Assembly: GCA_003044455.1 (NCBI GenBank)
Contig: POWY01000001.1
Location: forward strand, 62,001-126,000
Direction of reading: 5' to 3'
Length of the DNA: 64,000 nt
Source of the DNA: Neisseria bergeri
GTDB taxonomy: Bacteria; Pseudomonadota; Gammaproteobacteria; Burkholderiales; Neisseriaceae
The notes below the pieces were generated by a model. The model had not been told where the DNA came from. It saw nothing but the letters and a program-made list of their open reading frames with translations, and ran no database searches. Made by a program: the position numbers and the translations under genes. Below, one piece after another: positions 19,797 to 27,580 of the stretch. The first letter of the stretch is position 1. Each line of letters starts with the position of its first letter.

Positions 19797-20894
19797 TTAT
19801 TCCGGATCGTCTGTAAACGCGTTCGCCCGAAAAATAGGTACGAATGTCAGCAGGTAAAGCACGAACACGGCGGCGGTCAGAATCGCGGGGACGGTGATGA
19901 AGAATATCGGGTTCACGTTCATTAAAACAGCGCGCGAGACGGCGGCGGCGAAGAGGATGGGGACGGCGATGCGGCAGAGTTTGGGGTAGTCGAGTTTGGT
20001 AAAGCCGCTGTGCCACAGTCCGGCAGTCAGCCACACCATCATCACGCCACCCATCATGCCGCCGAGGGTAATCAGGTGCAGGGGGGCGGAGGCGGGCAGG
20101 TTTTGCAGTTTCGCCGCGCCTGCCCACAGATAGCCTACGGCGGCAAAGAGTTGGAGCAGGTAATAGGTGCGGACGTAGTGTTTGCGCAGGAGTTCGTGAT
20201 GGTGCAGTTCGCGCAGCTTGGCGAGCAGGATGAAGCCGACGGCAAGCGCGGTAAAGCCGGCAGTTTGTGCAGGCAGCCAAAGTTCGGCGGCGGCGTGCAG
20301 CAGCAAGAAAGTAATAGCAATGTTTTTATAAACGATATTTGGAATAAAAACAGGGTCTTTCAGACGGCATTCTTTCAGGGCTTCCGCACCCAAGAGGACG
20401 CTGACGCGGACGGATACGAACATGACTGCCGCCATGTTCAGATGCACTTGCGCACGCAGCAGGTTCAAATCGCCGCTGACGGCATAGGCCGTCTGAAAAA
20501 CGGTAAATGCGGCAAGCAGCATCAACAGGGCAAAGTTGTCGGTGTTACGGTCGAGCCAAATCAGCCAGGCGCAGAACAGCAGCAACACCAGCCAATAGGC
20601 GGCGACGAAAAACGAAGCGGTTTGCGGCGCAAACGGCAGCAGGGCGGATGCGGCGAGCAGTAATGCCGCCATCAAAGTAGCGACAGGTTTCAGACGGCCT
20701 TGATAGCCCGTCCATTCAAGCATAGCGGCAGTCAGAAAACCGCCGTATGCCGCAGGCAGCATGAGTTCTAAGAAGATTTGGCGGTGCAAAATGACGGCAC
20801 TAGGGCTGATGAAAAACACCAACGCGCCGAGTATGGCAAGTACCGCCGCGCCGACGAAAAACGGCCGCATAGGGTGGGTGAAAAATTTATTCAT
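19797..20894 (-). CDS. nnrS: NnrS family heme-copper membrane protein
   Basis: 365 residues with about 12 hydrophobic helices. NnrS proteins are membrane heme- and copper-binding proteins linked to nitric oxide metabolism and protection from nitrosative stress. Family cues are the N-terminal HPMRPFFVGAA motif and conserved histidines in ELHHHELLRKHYVRTYY and LHLITLGGMMGGVM. Neisseria denitrifies through AniA and NorB, so NO defence fits, as does the nos cluster in this window. It is the last gene of a minus-strand run, but cadD upstream is foreign and 121 bp away. Confidence 0.88.
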   Translation of the reverse strand: MNKFFTHPMRPFFVGAAVLAILGALVFFISPSAVILHRQIFLELMLPAAYGGFLTAAMLEWTGYQGRLKPVATLMAALLLAASALLPFAPQTASFFVAAYWLVLLLFCAWLIWLDRNTDNFALLMLLAAFTVFQTAYAVSGDLNLLRAQVHLNMAAVMFVSVRVSVLLGAEALKECRLKDPVFIPNIVYKNIAITFLLLHAAAELWLPAQTAGFTALAVGFILLAKLRELHHHELLRKHYVRTYYLLQLFAAVGYLWAGAAKLQNLPASAPLHLITLGGMMGGVMMVWLTAGLWHSGFTKLDYPKLCRIAVPILFAAAVSRAVLMNVNPIFFITVPAILTAAVFVLYLLTFVPIFRANAFTDDPE

Positions 20895-20980
20895 GGCTTG
20901 GCTTGATTCTGCATGAAGATGCTTTCGGATATGGATTTATTGGGCGGACAGGGCTGTATCTTTTGCCAAAGAGGCAAGCC

Positions 20981-21020
20981 GCAAGGTTTGTCAGATACTC
21001 AAATGCCCGTATCATTCATA
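20981..21020. repeat. Left copy of the flank duplicated around cadD
   Basis: GCAAGGTTTGTCAGATACTC and the following 20 bases recur almost identically at 21797-21836. A weaker extension (AAAGAGGCAAGCC) is shared by 20968-20980 and 21722-21734. The cadD stop codon lies inside this copy. Confidence 0.8.
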
Positions 21021-21630
21021 TTATTGATATTATTGTTCGAATTGTATTATTTTCAATAATAATAAATAACCCTAAACCAATATAAATAACAGCCATTATC
21101 CAACGACTAAACTTCTCTATAATTTCACCAACACCTGAAATATTAGCCAATCTTTGTGCTGTATATACTAAAACAAAAATCAATATTAAAAATACAAGAA
21201 GAGTAACTAATAAGTCGACAAGATCTAAAGTCACAAAGTAAGGAACAAAAAGTCCAATATTATCTGCACCACAACTAGCAACTGTAACCAAAGCAACAAT
21301 ACCGACTAATTTTGACAACCCTTTTTCATCCAATTCTTTTTTAGCTCTTTTTTCGCCCTCACAATCGTCGTAAATAGCAACTTTAATACCTAAGTAAATC
21401 GGTATTAAACCTAATAAACCCAACACCCATTTTTCCGGAACATAATTCAAAACAAAAGCTAGAAATAAACTAACTAATATTAAAATTACAGAACCTAAAT
21501 ATTGTCCGATATAAATATCTCGATATTCTTTTCTAGTATTTGCTCTAGCAAAAAATATTAATAGTATTACCAACAAATCTACTGCTGTAGCAATATATAA
21601 AACAGCAGCAGTAATCACAGTCGAAAACAT
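21016..21630 (-). CDS. cadD: Cadmium resistance transporter, CadD family
   Basis: 204 residues with five to six membrane helices. The sequence closely resembles Gram-positive (staphylococcal) CadD as I recall it: FSTVITAAVLYIATAVDLLV, FFARANTRKEYRDIYIGQYL and the central VTVASCGADNIGLFVPYF loop with a likely metal-binding Cys/Asp. It would export Cd2+ or a similar cation. The start is the ATG 6 nt after GAGG; the frame is open upstream only because it runs into a copied piece of the neighbouring ATPase gene. It is conspicuously AT-rich against its surroundings and flanked by duplicated sequence, so it was acquired from outside the genus. Confidence 0.85.
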   Translation of the reverse strand: MFSTVITAAVLYIATAVDLLVILLIFFARANTRKEYRDIYIGQYLGSVILILVSLFLAFVLNYVPEKWVLGLLGLIPIYLGIKVAIYDDCEGEKRAKKELDEKGLSKLVGIVALVTVASCGADNIGLFVPYFVTLDLVDLLVTLLVFLILIFVLVYTAQRLANISGVGEIIEKFSRWIMAVIYIGLGLFIIIENNTIRTIISII

Positions 21631-21640
21631 AAAGCACCTC

Positions 21641-21704
21641 ATAATGAATCCCCTGCCTCCTTGGCACCACGGCTTTTTCAAAAACCGAATCGCGTTCGGA
21701 TAAC
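21641..21704 (-). pseudogene. Duplicated 3' tail of the ABC ATPase gene
   Basis: Degenerate copy of the last about 65 bp of the ATPase gene at 21838-21904 (shared GAATCCCCTG, CACCACGGCTT and TTCAAAA blocks). It is fused in frame ahead of cadD but has no start of its own. It marks the right edge of the cadD insertion. Confidence 0.8.
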
Positions 21705-21748
21705 AGATTCGTATCTTTCGCTAAAGAGGCAAGCCTGCGGCTTGCTTA

Positions 21749-21784
21749 CCCTCTCCCTGGCCCTCGCCCCGTGGGAGAGGGTTA
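21749..21784. repeat. Inverted repeat CCCTCTCCC ... GGGAGAGGG
   Basis: ACCCTCTCCC faces GGGAGAGGGT around about 16 bp of GC-rich sequence, a type of intergenic hairpin found in many proteobacteria. It lies between the cadD insertion and the ATPase gene and could act as a transcription stop or pause for the ATPase transcript. Confidence 0.65.
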
Positions 21785-21796
21785 GGGAAACGAACC

Positions 21797-21836
21797 GCAA
21801 GGTTCGTCAGATACTCAAATGCCCGTATTATTCATA
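21797..21836. repeat. Right copy of the flank duplicated around cadD
   Basis: Partner of 20981-21020. It overlaps the last bases of the ABC ATPase gene, so this is probably the original location and the left copy is the duplicate. Confidence 0.8.
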
Positions 21837-22523
21837 ATAATGAATCCCCTGAAACTCCCTTGCCACCACGGCTTCTTCAAAAGCTGAATTGCGTTCTGAC
21901 AACGGCGTGGGCAGGGTTATCACGTTTTGCACGTTCATGCCCTTAGCGGAAAGCAGCATGATTTCATGGCTCAGGCGCGCGGCTTCGAAGCGGTCGTGCG
22001 TGACCAGCATACACGCCATGCCCTGCCGCTCGATTTTTTTCACCAGCATGGCAACCAAAATATCGCGCAAATCGCGGTCCAAACCGACAAACGGCTCGTC
22101 CAGCAAGGCAAGGTCGCAACCACACAGCAGCAGGCGCAGAAACGCCACCCGTTTCGCCATGCCGCCGGACAACTCGGTCGGATATTTGTTCAAATCGCCC
22201 GCAGTCAGCCCGACTTTCGCCGCCAGCGCGATGATTTCGTCCTCATCGGGTTTATCCATAAAAATGGCGATATTCTGCATCGCGGTCAGGTTTTCCGGCA
22301 GGCGGTTTTCCTGAAACAGAAAACCCGTTTTGCGAAAAGTATTGCGTATCGTGCCCGATTTCGGCGTTTCCAAGCCCGCAATCAGCCGCAAAACCGTCGT
22401 CTTGCCGCAGCCGCTCGGTCCGAACAAGGCCTTCACTTCGCCGTGTTGCAGGTTCAAACTGAAATCGCGCACGATGGGGTCGCGGAGAATTTCAAAACGC
22501 ACGTTTTCAAGACAGAGCATCAT
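21828..22523 (-). CDS. NitT/TauT-type ABC transporter ATP-binding protein
   Basis: 231 residues. Walker A GPSGCGKTT, Q-loop FLFQENRLPENL, signature LSGGMAKRVAFLRLL and Walker B LALLDEPFVGLD are all intact. It energises import through the adjacent permease. Its ATG overlaps the permease stop as ATGA, so the two are translationally coupled; GGAG lies just upstream. The family covers nitrate, sulfonates, thiamine precursors and similar small molecules; the substrate here is not determinable. The 3' end of this gene was partly duplicated when cadD inserted. Confidence 0.85.
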   Translation of the reverse strand: MMLCLENVRFEILRDPIVRDFSLNLQHGEVKALFGPSGCGKTTVLRLIAGLETPKSGTIRNTFRKTGFLFQENRLPENLTAMQNIAIFMDKPDEDEIIALAAKVGLTAGDLNKYPTELSGGMAKRVAFLRLLLCGCDLALLDEPFVGLDRDLRDILVAMLVKKIERQGMACMLVTHDRFEAARLSHEIMLLSAKGMNVQNVITLPTPLSERNSAFEEAVVAREFQGIHYYE

Positions 22524-23317
22524 CTTCTCCACGGCATAAACAAAATTTCCAAAGGCTTGGTAATCAGGTATTCAAACAGCGACACAAACACGATGACCAA
22601 CACCACATAAGCCATCACCGTTGAAGTCTCCAGCATCGCCCTCGCGTCCGCAATCCGCGCGCCCACGCCTTCGCTCGCGCCCAAGAGTTCCGCCATAATT
22701 ACCACCTTCACCCCCATCGCCACCGCCACGCCGATGCTGGAAATCACATAGCCCGTCAGATGCGGGATATACAGATAGCGGATTTTTTTCAGACGGCCTA
22801 ATTTATAAGCGTCAAACAACTCTTCATGCTGCTTGTTCACGCTCGCCATCCCGACCGCCGCACTCGCAAACGTCAGCGGCGCAACCAACACAATGATGGT
22901 AAACAGCACGCTCGGATTGCCGAAACCGAACCAAAACAACGCCATCACCACCCAAATAATCGGCGGCATCGCCAACAAAATCGTAATCACAGGCTTGAGC
23001 AACGCCATCGCCGTCTTAAAACTGCCCGCCACCAGCCCCGCAGCCAATCCCGCTACCAAAGCAATCGAAATCCCCACCACCGACCGCCACAGCGAAATGC
23101 CGATTTCGTTTTCCTGAAAATGTTTCAATAAATCAAACGACTTTTGAAACACCTCGACCGGCGCAGGCAGCATAAACTCGCCGAACACGGCGCTGCCCCA
23201 CGCCCACAACGCCACCACCACCATCGCCACGCCCAGACCGGCAAAGCCGCTCCAAAGGTAGTCGATGATGTAAAACACCGCGGGCTGCGGTTTGCGGATT
23301 TTGTCGGTTTTAATCAT
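22520..23317 (-). CDS. NitT/TauT-type ABC transporter permease
   Basis: 265-residue BPD-transporter inner-membrane protein with about six helices. The EAA loop that docks the ATPase is HEELFDAYKLGRLKKIRYLYIPHL. The start MIKTDKIRKPQ follows a region with a DUS of the AGGTCGTCTGAA type; the frame extends further upstream without a good start. It is coupled to the ATPase by a 4-bp overlap. The cognate binding protein probably lies 1.3 kb upstream at 24649, on the other side of an intruding DUF2971 gene. Confidence 0.86.
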   Translation of the reverse strand: MIKTDKIRKPQPAVFYIIDYLWSGFAGLGVAMVVVALWAWGSAVFGEFMLPAPVEVFQKSFDLLKHFQENEIGISLWRSVVGISIALVAGLAAGLVAGSFKTAMALLKPVITILLAMPPIIWVVMALFWFGFGNPSVLFTIIVLVAPLTFASAAVGMASVNKQHEELFDAYKLGRLKKIRYLYIPHLTGYVISSIGVAVAMGVKVVIMAELLGASEGVGARIADARAMLETSTVMAYVVLVIVFVSLFEYLITKPLEILFMPWRR

Positions 23318-23356
23318 GGTTTGAGTGTTGGTTGATGGGGATGGTTTGGGGACGAT

Positions 23357-23447
23357 AGGTCGTCTGAAAAATGGTAATTGGGTTAGACGGAACACAGTAA
23401 CCCAACGAAACGGTTTGATTTCCCAAATAGTGTTTTTCAGACGACCT
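23357..23447. repeat. Pair of AG-mucDUS (AGGTCGTCTGAA dialect) upstream of the permease
   Basis: AGGTCGTCTGAA at 23357-23368 and its inverse TTCAGACGACCT at 23436-23447. This 12-mer is the uptake-sequence dialect described for N. mucosa and relatives, not the ATGCCGTCTGAA used in the rest of the window. Confidence 0.75.
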
Positions 23448-23502
23448 TGGTTTGGAGTTTCAGGGGTATAACTACGCCAGCATACTGTTGCTGCTTATTA
23501 TT

Positions 23503-24222
23503 TTATAAATTGAATTTAAAATTTTCAGGTGGATCATACAACTTAGAACGTTTAAATTTAAATTCACCCGTCTCAAAAATTTGACCTTTATATGCCTCTT
23601 TCAAATATGGATTTATCCTAGGGTCAAACAGGAGATCCTTAAATAATTCTGTTGGTTTAATATCAAATTTAAAGATGTCTTCTTTGCATAACCCATCTTG
23701 TCCAAAATAGATTAAGCGTACTTCATTTTCATGTTGGAATGCTTCTCGTTTGTACAATAACGATTCTGCGATACCGCTTCCATCTGTTTTTAATAGTTCT
23801 ATTTTTTGAAATTTATTTATCAAATCCTTACTTGTCGCATACTGCACCTGACCAAGAAAACCACGAAATTTTGCAAACTTTCCGATTTCCTTATGTAAAG
23901 CTGCTAATAATTTTCTAGGTGTTGTAGAAACTCTAATACCATCTTTATTAGGAGAGTAAATGCGCCACATTGCATCTGATTCCCGATGCCAAGTCCAGCA
24001 TTGACCATATACTGAATTTCTCGCCTCTATGCTGGTTTCTTCTCCTGACATGATGAATGTTGAAGATAATAGGGCATTTTCAAACGGGTCATCCCATAAT
24101 TTGGGTTTTACCAAAGTCAATTTATTGGTATCTAAAATTTCTAAAAAACGGTGTATAGGAAAAATTCTATAAATTGTTGTATCTAATTTTTTGTGATCTA
24201 TAAATAGGAAATTCTTTTCCAT
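23503..24222 (-). CDS. DUF2971 domain protein
   Basis: 239 residues, visibly AT-rich. The family pattern is an N-terminal YRIFPIHRFLEILDTNKLTL strand-helix, then CWTWHRESDAMWRIYSPNKDGIRVS near 75-100 and a late NEVRLIYF strand. DUF2971 proteins are soluble proteins of unknown function that often sit in variable islands; some occur near phage-defence genes. It separates the ABC permease from its probable binding protein, in the same orientation, and is followed downstream by 185 bp containing foreign-dialect DUS. No partner gene for a recognisable defence system is visible. Confidence 0.75.
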   Translation of the reverse strand: MEKNFLFIDHKKLDTTIYRIFPIHRFLEILDTNKLTLVKPKLWDDPFENALLSSTFIMSGEETSIEARNSVYGQCWTWHRESDAMWRIYSPNKDGIRVSTTPRKLLAALHKEIGKFAKFRGFLGQVQYATSKDLINKFQKIELLKTDGSGIAESLLYKREAFQHENEVRLIYFGQDGLCKEDIFKFDIKPTELFKDLLFDPRINPYLKEAYKGQIFETGEFKFKRSKLYDPPENFKFNL

Positions 24223-24344
24223 AAATCATCCCTTTCAATAAAATATTGTATTGAACTTGTAGGTTGGATCATGACCTAACATTTCAGGCAATCCAACGGT
24301 TTTGTTGAGTTTAACAACTCAACCTACGGTTATCACCCACCGTC

Positions 24345-24439
24345 ATTCCCGCGCAGGCGGGAATCCAGAGGTTTGACGTTGCTGCAATTTTAAAACATTC
24401 CTGCAATATCAAAGACTGGATTCCCGCTTGCGCAGGAAT
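24345..24439. repeat. dRS3-flanked repeat
   Basis: ATTCCC-N8-GGGAAT at 24345-24364 and a copy with one changed arm base at 24420-24439 enclose about 55 bp, the same architecture as at 1277-1372. Confidence 0.8.
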
Positions 24440-24492
24440 GACGGCTCTTTGTGTACTGTTTGAACTATTATCTGATAGGCCGTCTGAAAAGA

Positions 24493-24559
24493 GTAGGTCG
24501 GATACTTGTATCCGACAGCCCCGTTTAGCCGAAATATCGAATTCAAGAATCCGACCTAC
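24493..24559. repeat. Inverted repeat with GTAGGTCGGA ends
   Basis: GTAGGTCGGA at 24493-24502 faces TCCGACCTAC at 24550-24559, with an inner GGATAC ... GTATCC hairpin. A related element (GTAGGTTG / CAACCTAC) lies at 24259-24327. Confidence 0.7.
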
Positions 24560-24579
24560 GCTGCTGATAATGTCCTTAT

Positions 24580-24638
24580 AGGCCGTCTGAAAATGACAAG
24601 TCAGATTTCATGGCTACTCCACTATTTTCAGACGGCCT
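24580..24638 (-). terminator. AG-DUS inverted pair downstream of the binding-protein gene
   Basis: AGGCCGTCTGAAAAT faces ATTTTCAGACGGCCT around about 29 bp, 11 bp past the stop codon of the binding protein. The stem is strong but no clear T run follows on the minus strand, so termination is likely rather than certain. Confidence 0.6.
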
Positions 24639-24648
24639 TTTTCCTCTT

Positions 24649-25626
24649 CTAAGCCAAGAAGAACCCGTTATCCGGCAGCTTGCCGCCCAAAAGTTTTGGG
24701 TTGAATTGCATCAGGATTTCGTAAAACTTCAAAATCTCGTTCTTCACTTCGCTGCCTTTGGTTACCGTTAGCCGCGCGCCGTCCAAGCCCATGACTAGGG
24801 CGGGTTCGGGGGCGGGGAGGTAGTTTTTGCCGATTTTCGCGGCGCTTTGGCGGTTGGCGAGTATCCAGTTGAGCGCGTTTTTCAAATCCTGATGGAAGAT
24901 GTCGAACTGTGCCTTGTGTGCGTGGAAATATTCTTCGTTGGCGATGATGCCTGCCATCGGAATCAGCGGTTTGGTGTCAAACGCCTGCCCCCATGCTTTC
25001 ACCAAGTCAAATCCACGCACGACGTTTACGCCCATGGTTTTGCCTTTAAGTAGGCTGGCTGTTGCCATCGGTTCGGGCAGGATGGTGGCGTGGTAGTCCT
25101 TGCTCAAAAATAGTCCGACTGCTTCGGGCGGCGTGGCGGTGTAAGTGATGCCGACTTTATGCGCGTCGATTTTCAGTTTTTTCAGCAAGGCTTGCAGCAC
25201 GATGTCGGGCATATCGTTTTTAAACGGCACGAGGATTTTTTTGCCGACCAAATCCTGCGGCGAGGCAATCGCGCTGCCTTTGCACATCAGCTGCGTGATG
25301 CCGTTGGTCAAAATATTCACCATGCCGACTTTCTGCCCTTGGTTGCGCAGGTTCACGCCGACATTGCTCGGACTCATCATGACTTTAAATTGTCCGCTTG
25401 CTACACCTGCGCGCAGTTGGTCGGGTGAACGCCAAATTTTCAGCGATACATCCGCCTGTTTCGCCAGCTTGCCTTGCAACGCCGCTACGGCAATGGTTAC
25501 GCTGGGCATTGCTGGTGCGCCGTACACGGTAAATTGTTCTTTACCGGCAGCCAACAATGAAGGCGAAACGCCTGCCGCTGCCAGAGCGGCGGTCATTTTT
25601 AAGAAATCGCGTCTTTTCATATCCAT
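24649..25626 (-). CDS. Tat-exported NitT/TauT-type substrate-binding protein
   Basis: 325 residues. The N-terminus MDMKRRDFLKMTAALAAAGVS is a twin-arginine signal (RRDFLK). The mature protein has the SBP_bac/NMT1-like fold: YGAPAMPSVTIAVAALQG, a KIWRSPDQLRAGVASGQF segment and a domain-crossing DLVGKKILVPF. It would capture a small ligand in the periplasm for the permease/ATPase at 21828-23317. AGGAG lies 7 nt before the ATG. It starts 58 bp after the TonB-dependent receptor stop and is probably co-transcribed with it under the Fur-box-like promoter. The ligand is unknown; metal chelate or cofactor are possibilities because of the receptor. Confidence 0.82.
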   Translation of the reverse strand: MDMKRRDFLKMTAALAAAGVSPSLLAAGKEQFTVYGAPAMPSVTIAVAALQGKLAKQADVSLKIWRSPDQLRAGVASGQFKVMMSPSNVGVNLRNQGQKVGMVNILTNGITQLMCKGSAIASPQDLVGKKILVPFKNDMPDIVLQALLKKLKIDAHKVGITYTATPPEAVGLFLSKDYHATILPEPMATASLLKGKTMGVNVVRGFDLVKAWGQAFDTKPLIPMAGIIANEEYFHAHKAQFDIFHQDLKNALNWILANRQSAAKIGKNYLPAPEPALVMGLDGARLTVTKGSEVKNEILKFYEILMQFNPKLLGGKLPDNGFFLA

Positions 25627-25683
25627 TTTTTATCTCCTAATTCTTAATAAGCCAGTGTAGGCATTCTTTCAGACGGCCTGATT

Positions 25684-27549
25684 TTAAAACGCCGCATGCA
25701 AACTCAACCAATATGTCCTGCCCGGTGCATACACTACGCTGGGCGACAGGGCGAGGACGTGGTCGCCGCTGATGTGTTCGGCGTATTTTTTGTTGAACAC
25801 GTTGTTCACGCCCAAGCGTAAGCCGTATTTGTCTTTGATGTTTACGCCTGCGTAAAGGTCGGCAACGGTAAAGCCTTTGGCGGCTTCGCGTTTGTCTATG
25901 CCCAGACCGCTTGCCGCGTCAAAATCGCCGCGCGTTTGTTTGGCGACAAAGCGTGTTGCGGCGCCGATGTTGTAGCTGCCGTGGGCAAAGTAGTTTTTGT
26001 AGTCGGCTTGGACGGCGGCTTCAAACGGACGGATTTGATAGAGCGGTCTACCGTCGGTTTCATTGTGTCCGTAGTTGTAGGTGGCTTTAATGCCTGCCGC
26101 CCAATGCGGATTGAAGTTGTAACGCGCGTAGGCCTGTGCGGTGAACAGGCGCGCATCGACATTGCGTGTGATGATGCCGTTGCCTTTGGATGAAATACCG
26201 CTTTGTCCGCGTGCGCGGTCAAAAATAATCAGGTCTTTGACTTTGTCCGCTACAAGCGTGCCGCCCACGTTCCATCCCGCGCCTGCGAGCGAGTTCATAT
26301 AGCCGTTGTAGTAGTCGTTGCGGCTGTCGGCGGTGAGCTTGATGCGGTTGTGTTTTTCAGTTTTCAGCAGGGGATTGCCTGCGATGGTGGCAAGCGAGTT
26401 GAAGCGTTCGGTGTTGTCGCCGATGCGTTCTAAGTGAGCAAGGGAAACGCTGTATTTTTGCGTTTCAGACGGCGTGAAATCGTATTTGAGTTCGCCCGAC
26501 AAAGCATGACGGCGCACTTTGCCGTTGAAGTCGTAGCCGTAATGGGTTTTCCAGATTTGTTGTGATGAGGCGAAGGCGAGATTGCGGTTCATCGGATGGG
26601 CGGGCTGCGCCGTATTTTTGCGTACGTCCGCTTCGTTGATTTCGTAGCTTAAGCCCAAGTCCAGTTTGTGTTGGTCGTTGAACTTGTAAGACAGGGTATC
26701 GGTAATGCGCCAGCGGTCGAGGTGTACATCGGCGAAACGGTAGCCGTTGAGGAAATCGCGCATGGGAGTGTGGGCGTTGCGCTCGCCGTTTTGGCTGTCG
26801 TTGCGGTAGCTGACGGCGGCGTTGTTGTGGAATTTGCCGAAATCCGCGTCGTGTTTGAGCGAGAAGTCGTACACTTTGCGGTCAAGTTCTACGAACACTT
26901 TCTGCTGCGTATTGTTTGGACGCAGGGAGTAATTGTCGGCATGGCGTTTGAGTTTGATGATGCCTGCTTCCGCGCTGACCGTATTGCTCAAATCTGCATT
27001 GCCCCAACGCGCGTTGAGTTTGGCGATGTGGCGTTCGGTGTCCAATGCGTCGTTGACGAACTGCGGTTGGCGGTCGTTGTTGATGTCGTCGTGCAGATAA
27101 GTGAGGCGGTATTCTTGATTTTCAGACGGCACGAAACCGAGTACCAAAGCCTGATTGAAGCGGCTGTATTTCCAATCGGTCTGATTGCCGTCGCCGTCTT
27201 TATAGCCGTTTGCCTTGGTATGGTTGATATTGGCAATGCCGTAAACATTCGCCCCACGCGCTTTCGCGGTAACGGAATTGTAAAAACTTTTGCCGTAAAA
27301 ACCGCTGTTTGCCTTCAGCGGACGGAAGGCTTGGTCTATGTTTTCGGTAACAAAGTAATGATCGCTGCGGTCGGAGCGGTCGAATTGGTTTTCGGGGAAA
27401 TAGCCTTGCGCTGCGGTCGGTGCAATCGGTTTGGGAGGGGAGAAGGTTTTGACGGATTGTATTTCTTCAGTATTTGCCAGTTGTTCTGCCCAAGATGGAG
27501 CAACGGACAAAACGGTCATCAAAGCCCATGTGAGAGTATTTAGTTTCAT
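25684..27549 (-). CDS. TonB-dependent receptor barrel, OprC/NosA-like, plug apparently missing
   Basis: 621 residues with signal peptide (cleavage after PSWA, about 21). From about residue 95 the sequence follows the beta-barrel of copper receptors OprC/NosA: NINHTKANGYKDGDGNQTDWKY, NVDARLFTAQAYARYNFNPHWAAG, and a C-terminal PGRTYWLSLHAAF ending in Phe for Bam recognition. Between the signal and the barrel only about 70 residues remain, where a plug of about 150 and a TonB box are expected. The frame is open, so this looks like an in-frame deletion or a divergent form. It resembles gonococcal Tdf-type receptors encoded beside ABC genes; exact identity is unsure. Confidence 0.75.
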   Translation of the reverse strand: MKLNTLTWALMTVLSVAPSWAEQLANTEEIQSVKTFSPPKPIAPTAAQGYFPENQFDRSDRSDHYFVTENIDQAFRPLKANSGFYGKSFYNSVTAKARGANVYGIANINHTKANGYKDGDGNQTDWKYSRFNQALVLGFVPSENQEYRLTYLHDDINNDRQPQFVNDALDTERHIAKLNARWGNADLSNTVSAEAGIIKLKRHADNYSLRPNNTQQKVFVELDRKVYDFSLKHDADFGKFHNNAAVSYRNDSQNGERNAHTPMRDFLNGYRFADVHLDRWRITDTLSYKFNDQHKLDLGLSYEINEADVRKNTAQPAHPMNRNLAFASSQQIWKTHYGYDFNGKVRRHALSGELKYDFTPSETQKYSVSLAHLERIGDNTERFNSLATIAGNPLLKTEKHNRIKLTADSRNDYYNGYMNSLAGAGWNVGGTLVADKVKDLIIFDRARGQSGISSKGNGIITRNVDARLFTAQAYARYNFNPHWAAGIKATYNYGHNETDGRPLYQIRPFEAAVQADYKNYFAHGSYNIGAATRFVAKQTRGDFDAASGLGIDKREAAKGFTVADLYAGVNIKDKYGLRLGVNNVFNKKYAEHISGDHVLALSPSVVYAPGRTYWLSLHAAF

Positions 27550-27561
27550 TTCTTATCTCAT

Positions 27562-27580
27562 GATAATAATTATTATTTAT
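27562..27580. promoter_or_regulatory. Fur-box-like operator of the TonB receptor locus
   Basis: GATAATAATTATTATTTAT matches the 19-bp Fur consensus GATAATGATAATCATTATC at 13 positions. It lies 12 bp upstream of the receptor ATG, where repressor binding would block transcription of receptor and binding protein. Iron control is inference. Confidence 0.65.

Larger units (their letters stand above)
24223..24648. other. Repeat-dense gene-free stretch
   Basis: No gene in these 426 bp. It holds, left to right: an inverted repeat with GTAGGTTG / CAACCTAC ends (24259-24327), a dRS3 pair (24345-24364 and 24420-24439), an AGGCCGTCTGAA DUS near 24478, a second inverted repeat with GTAGGTCGGA / TCCGACCTAC ends (24493-24559), and an inverted pair of AGGCCGTCTGAA DUS (24580-24638). 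Confidence 0.8.
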
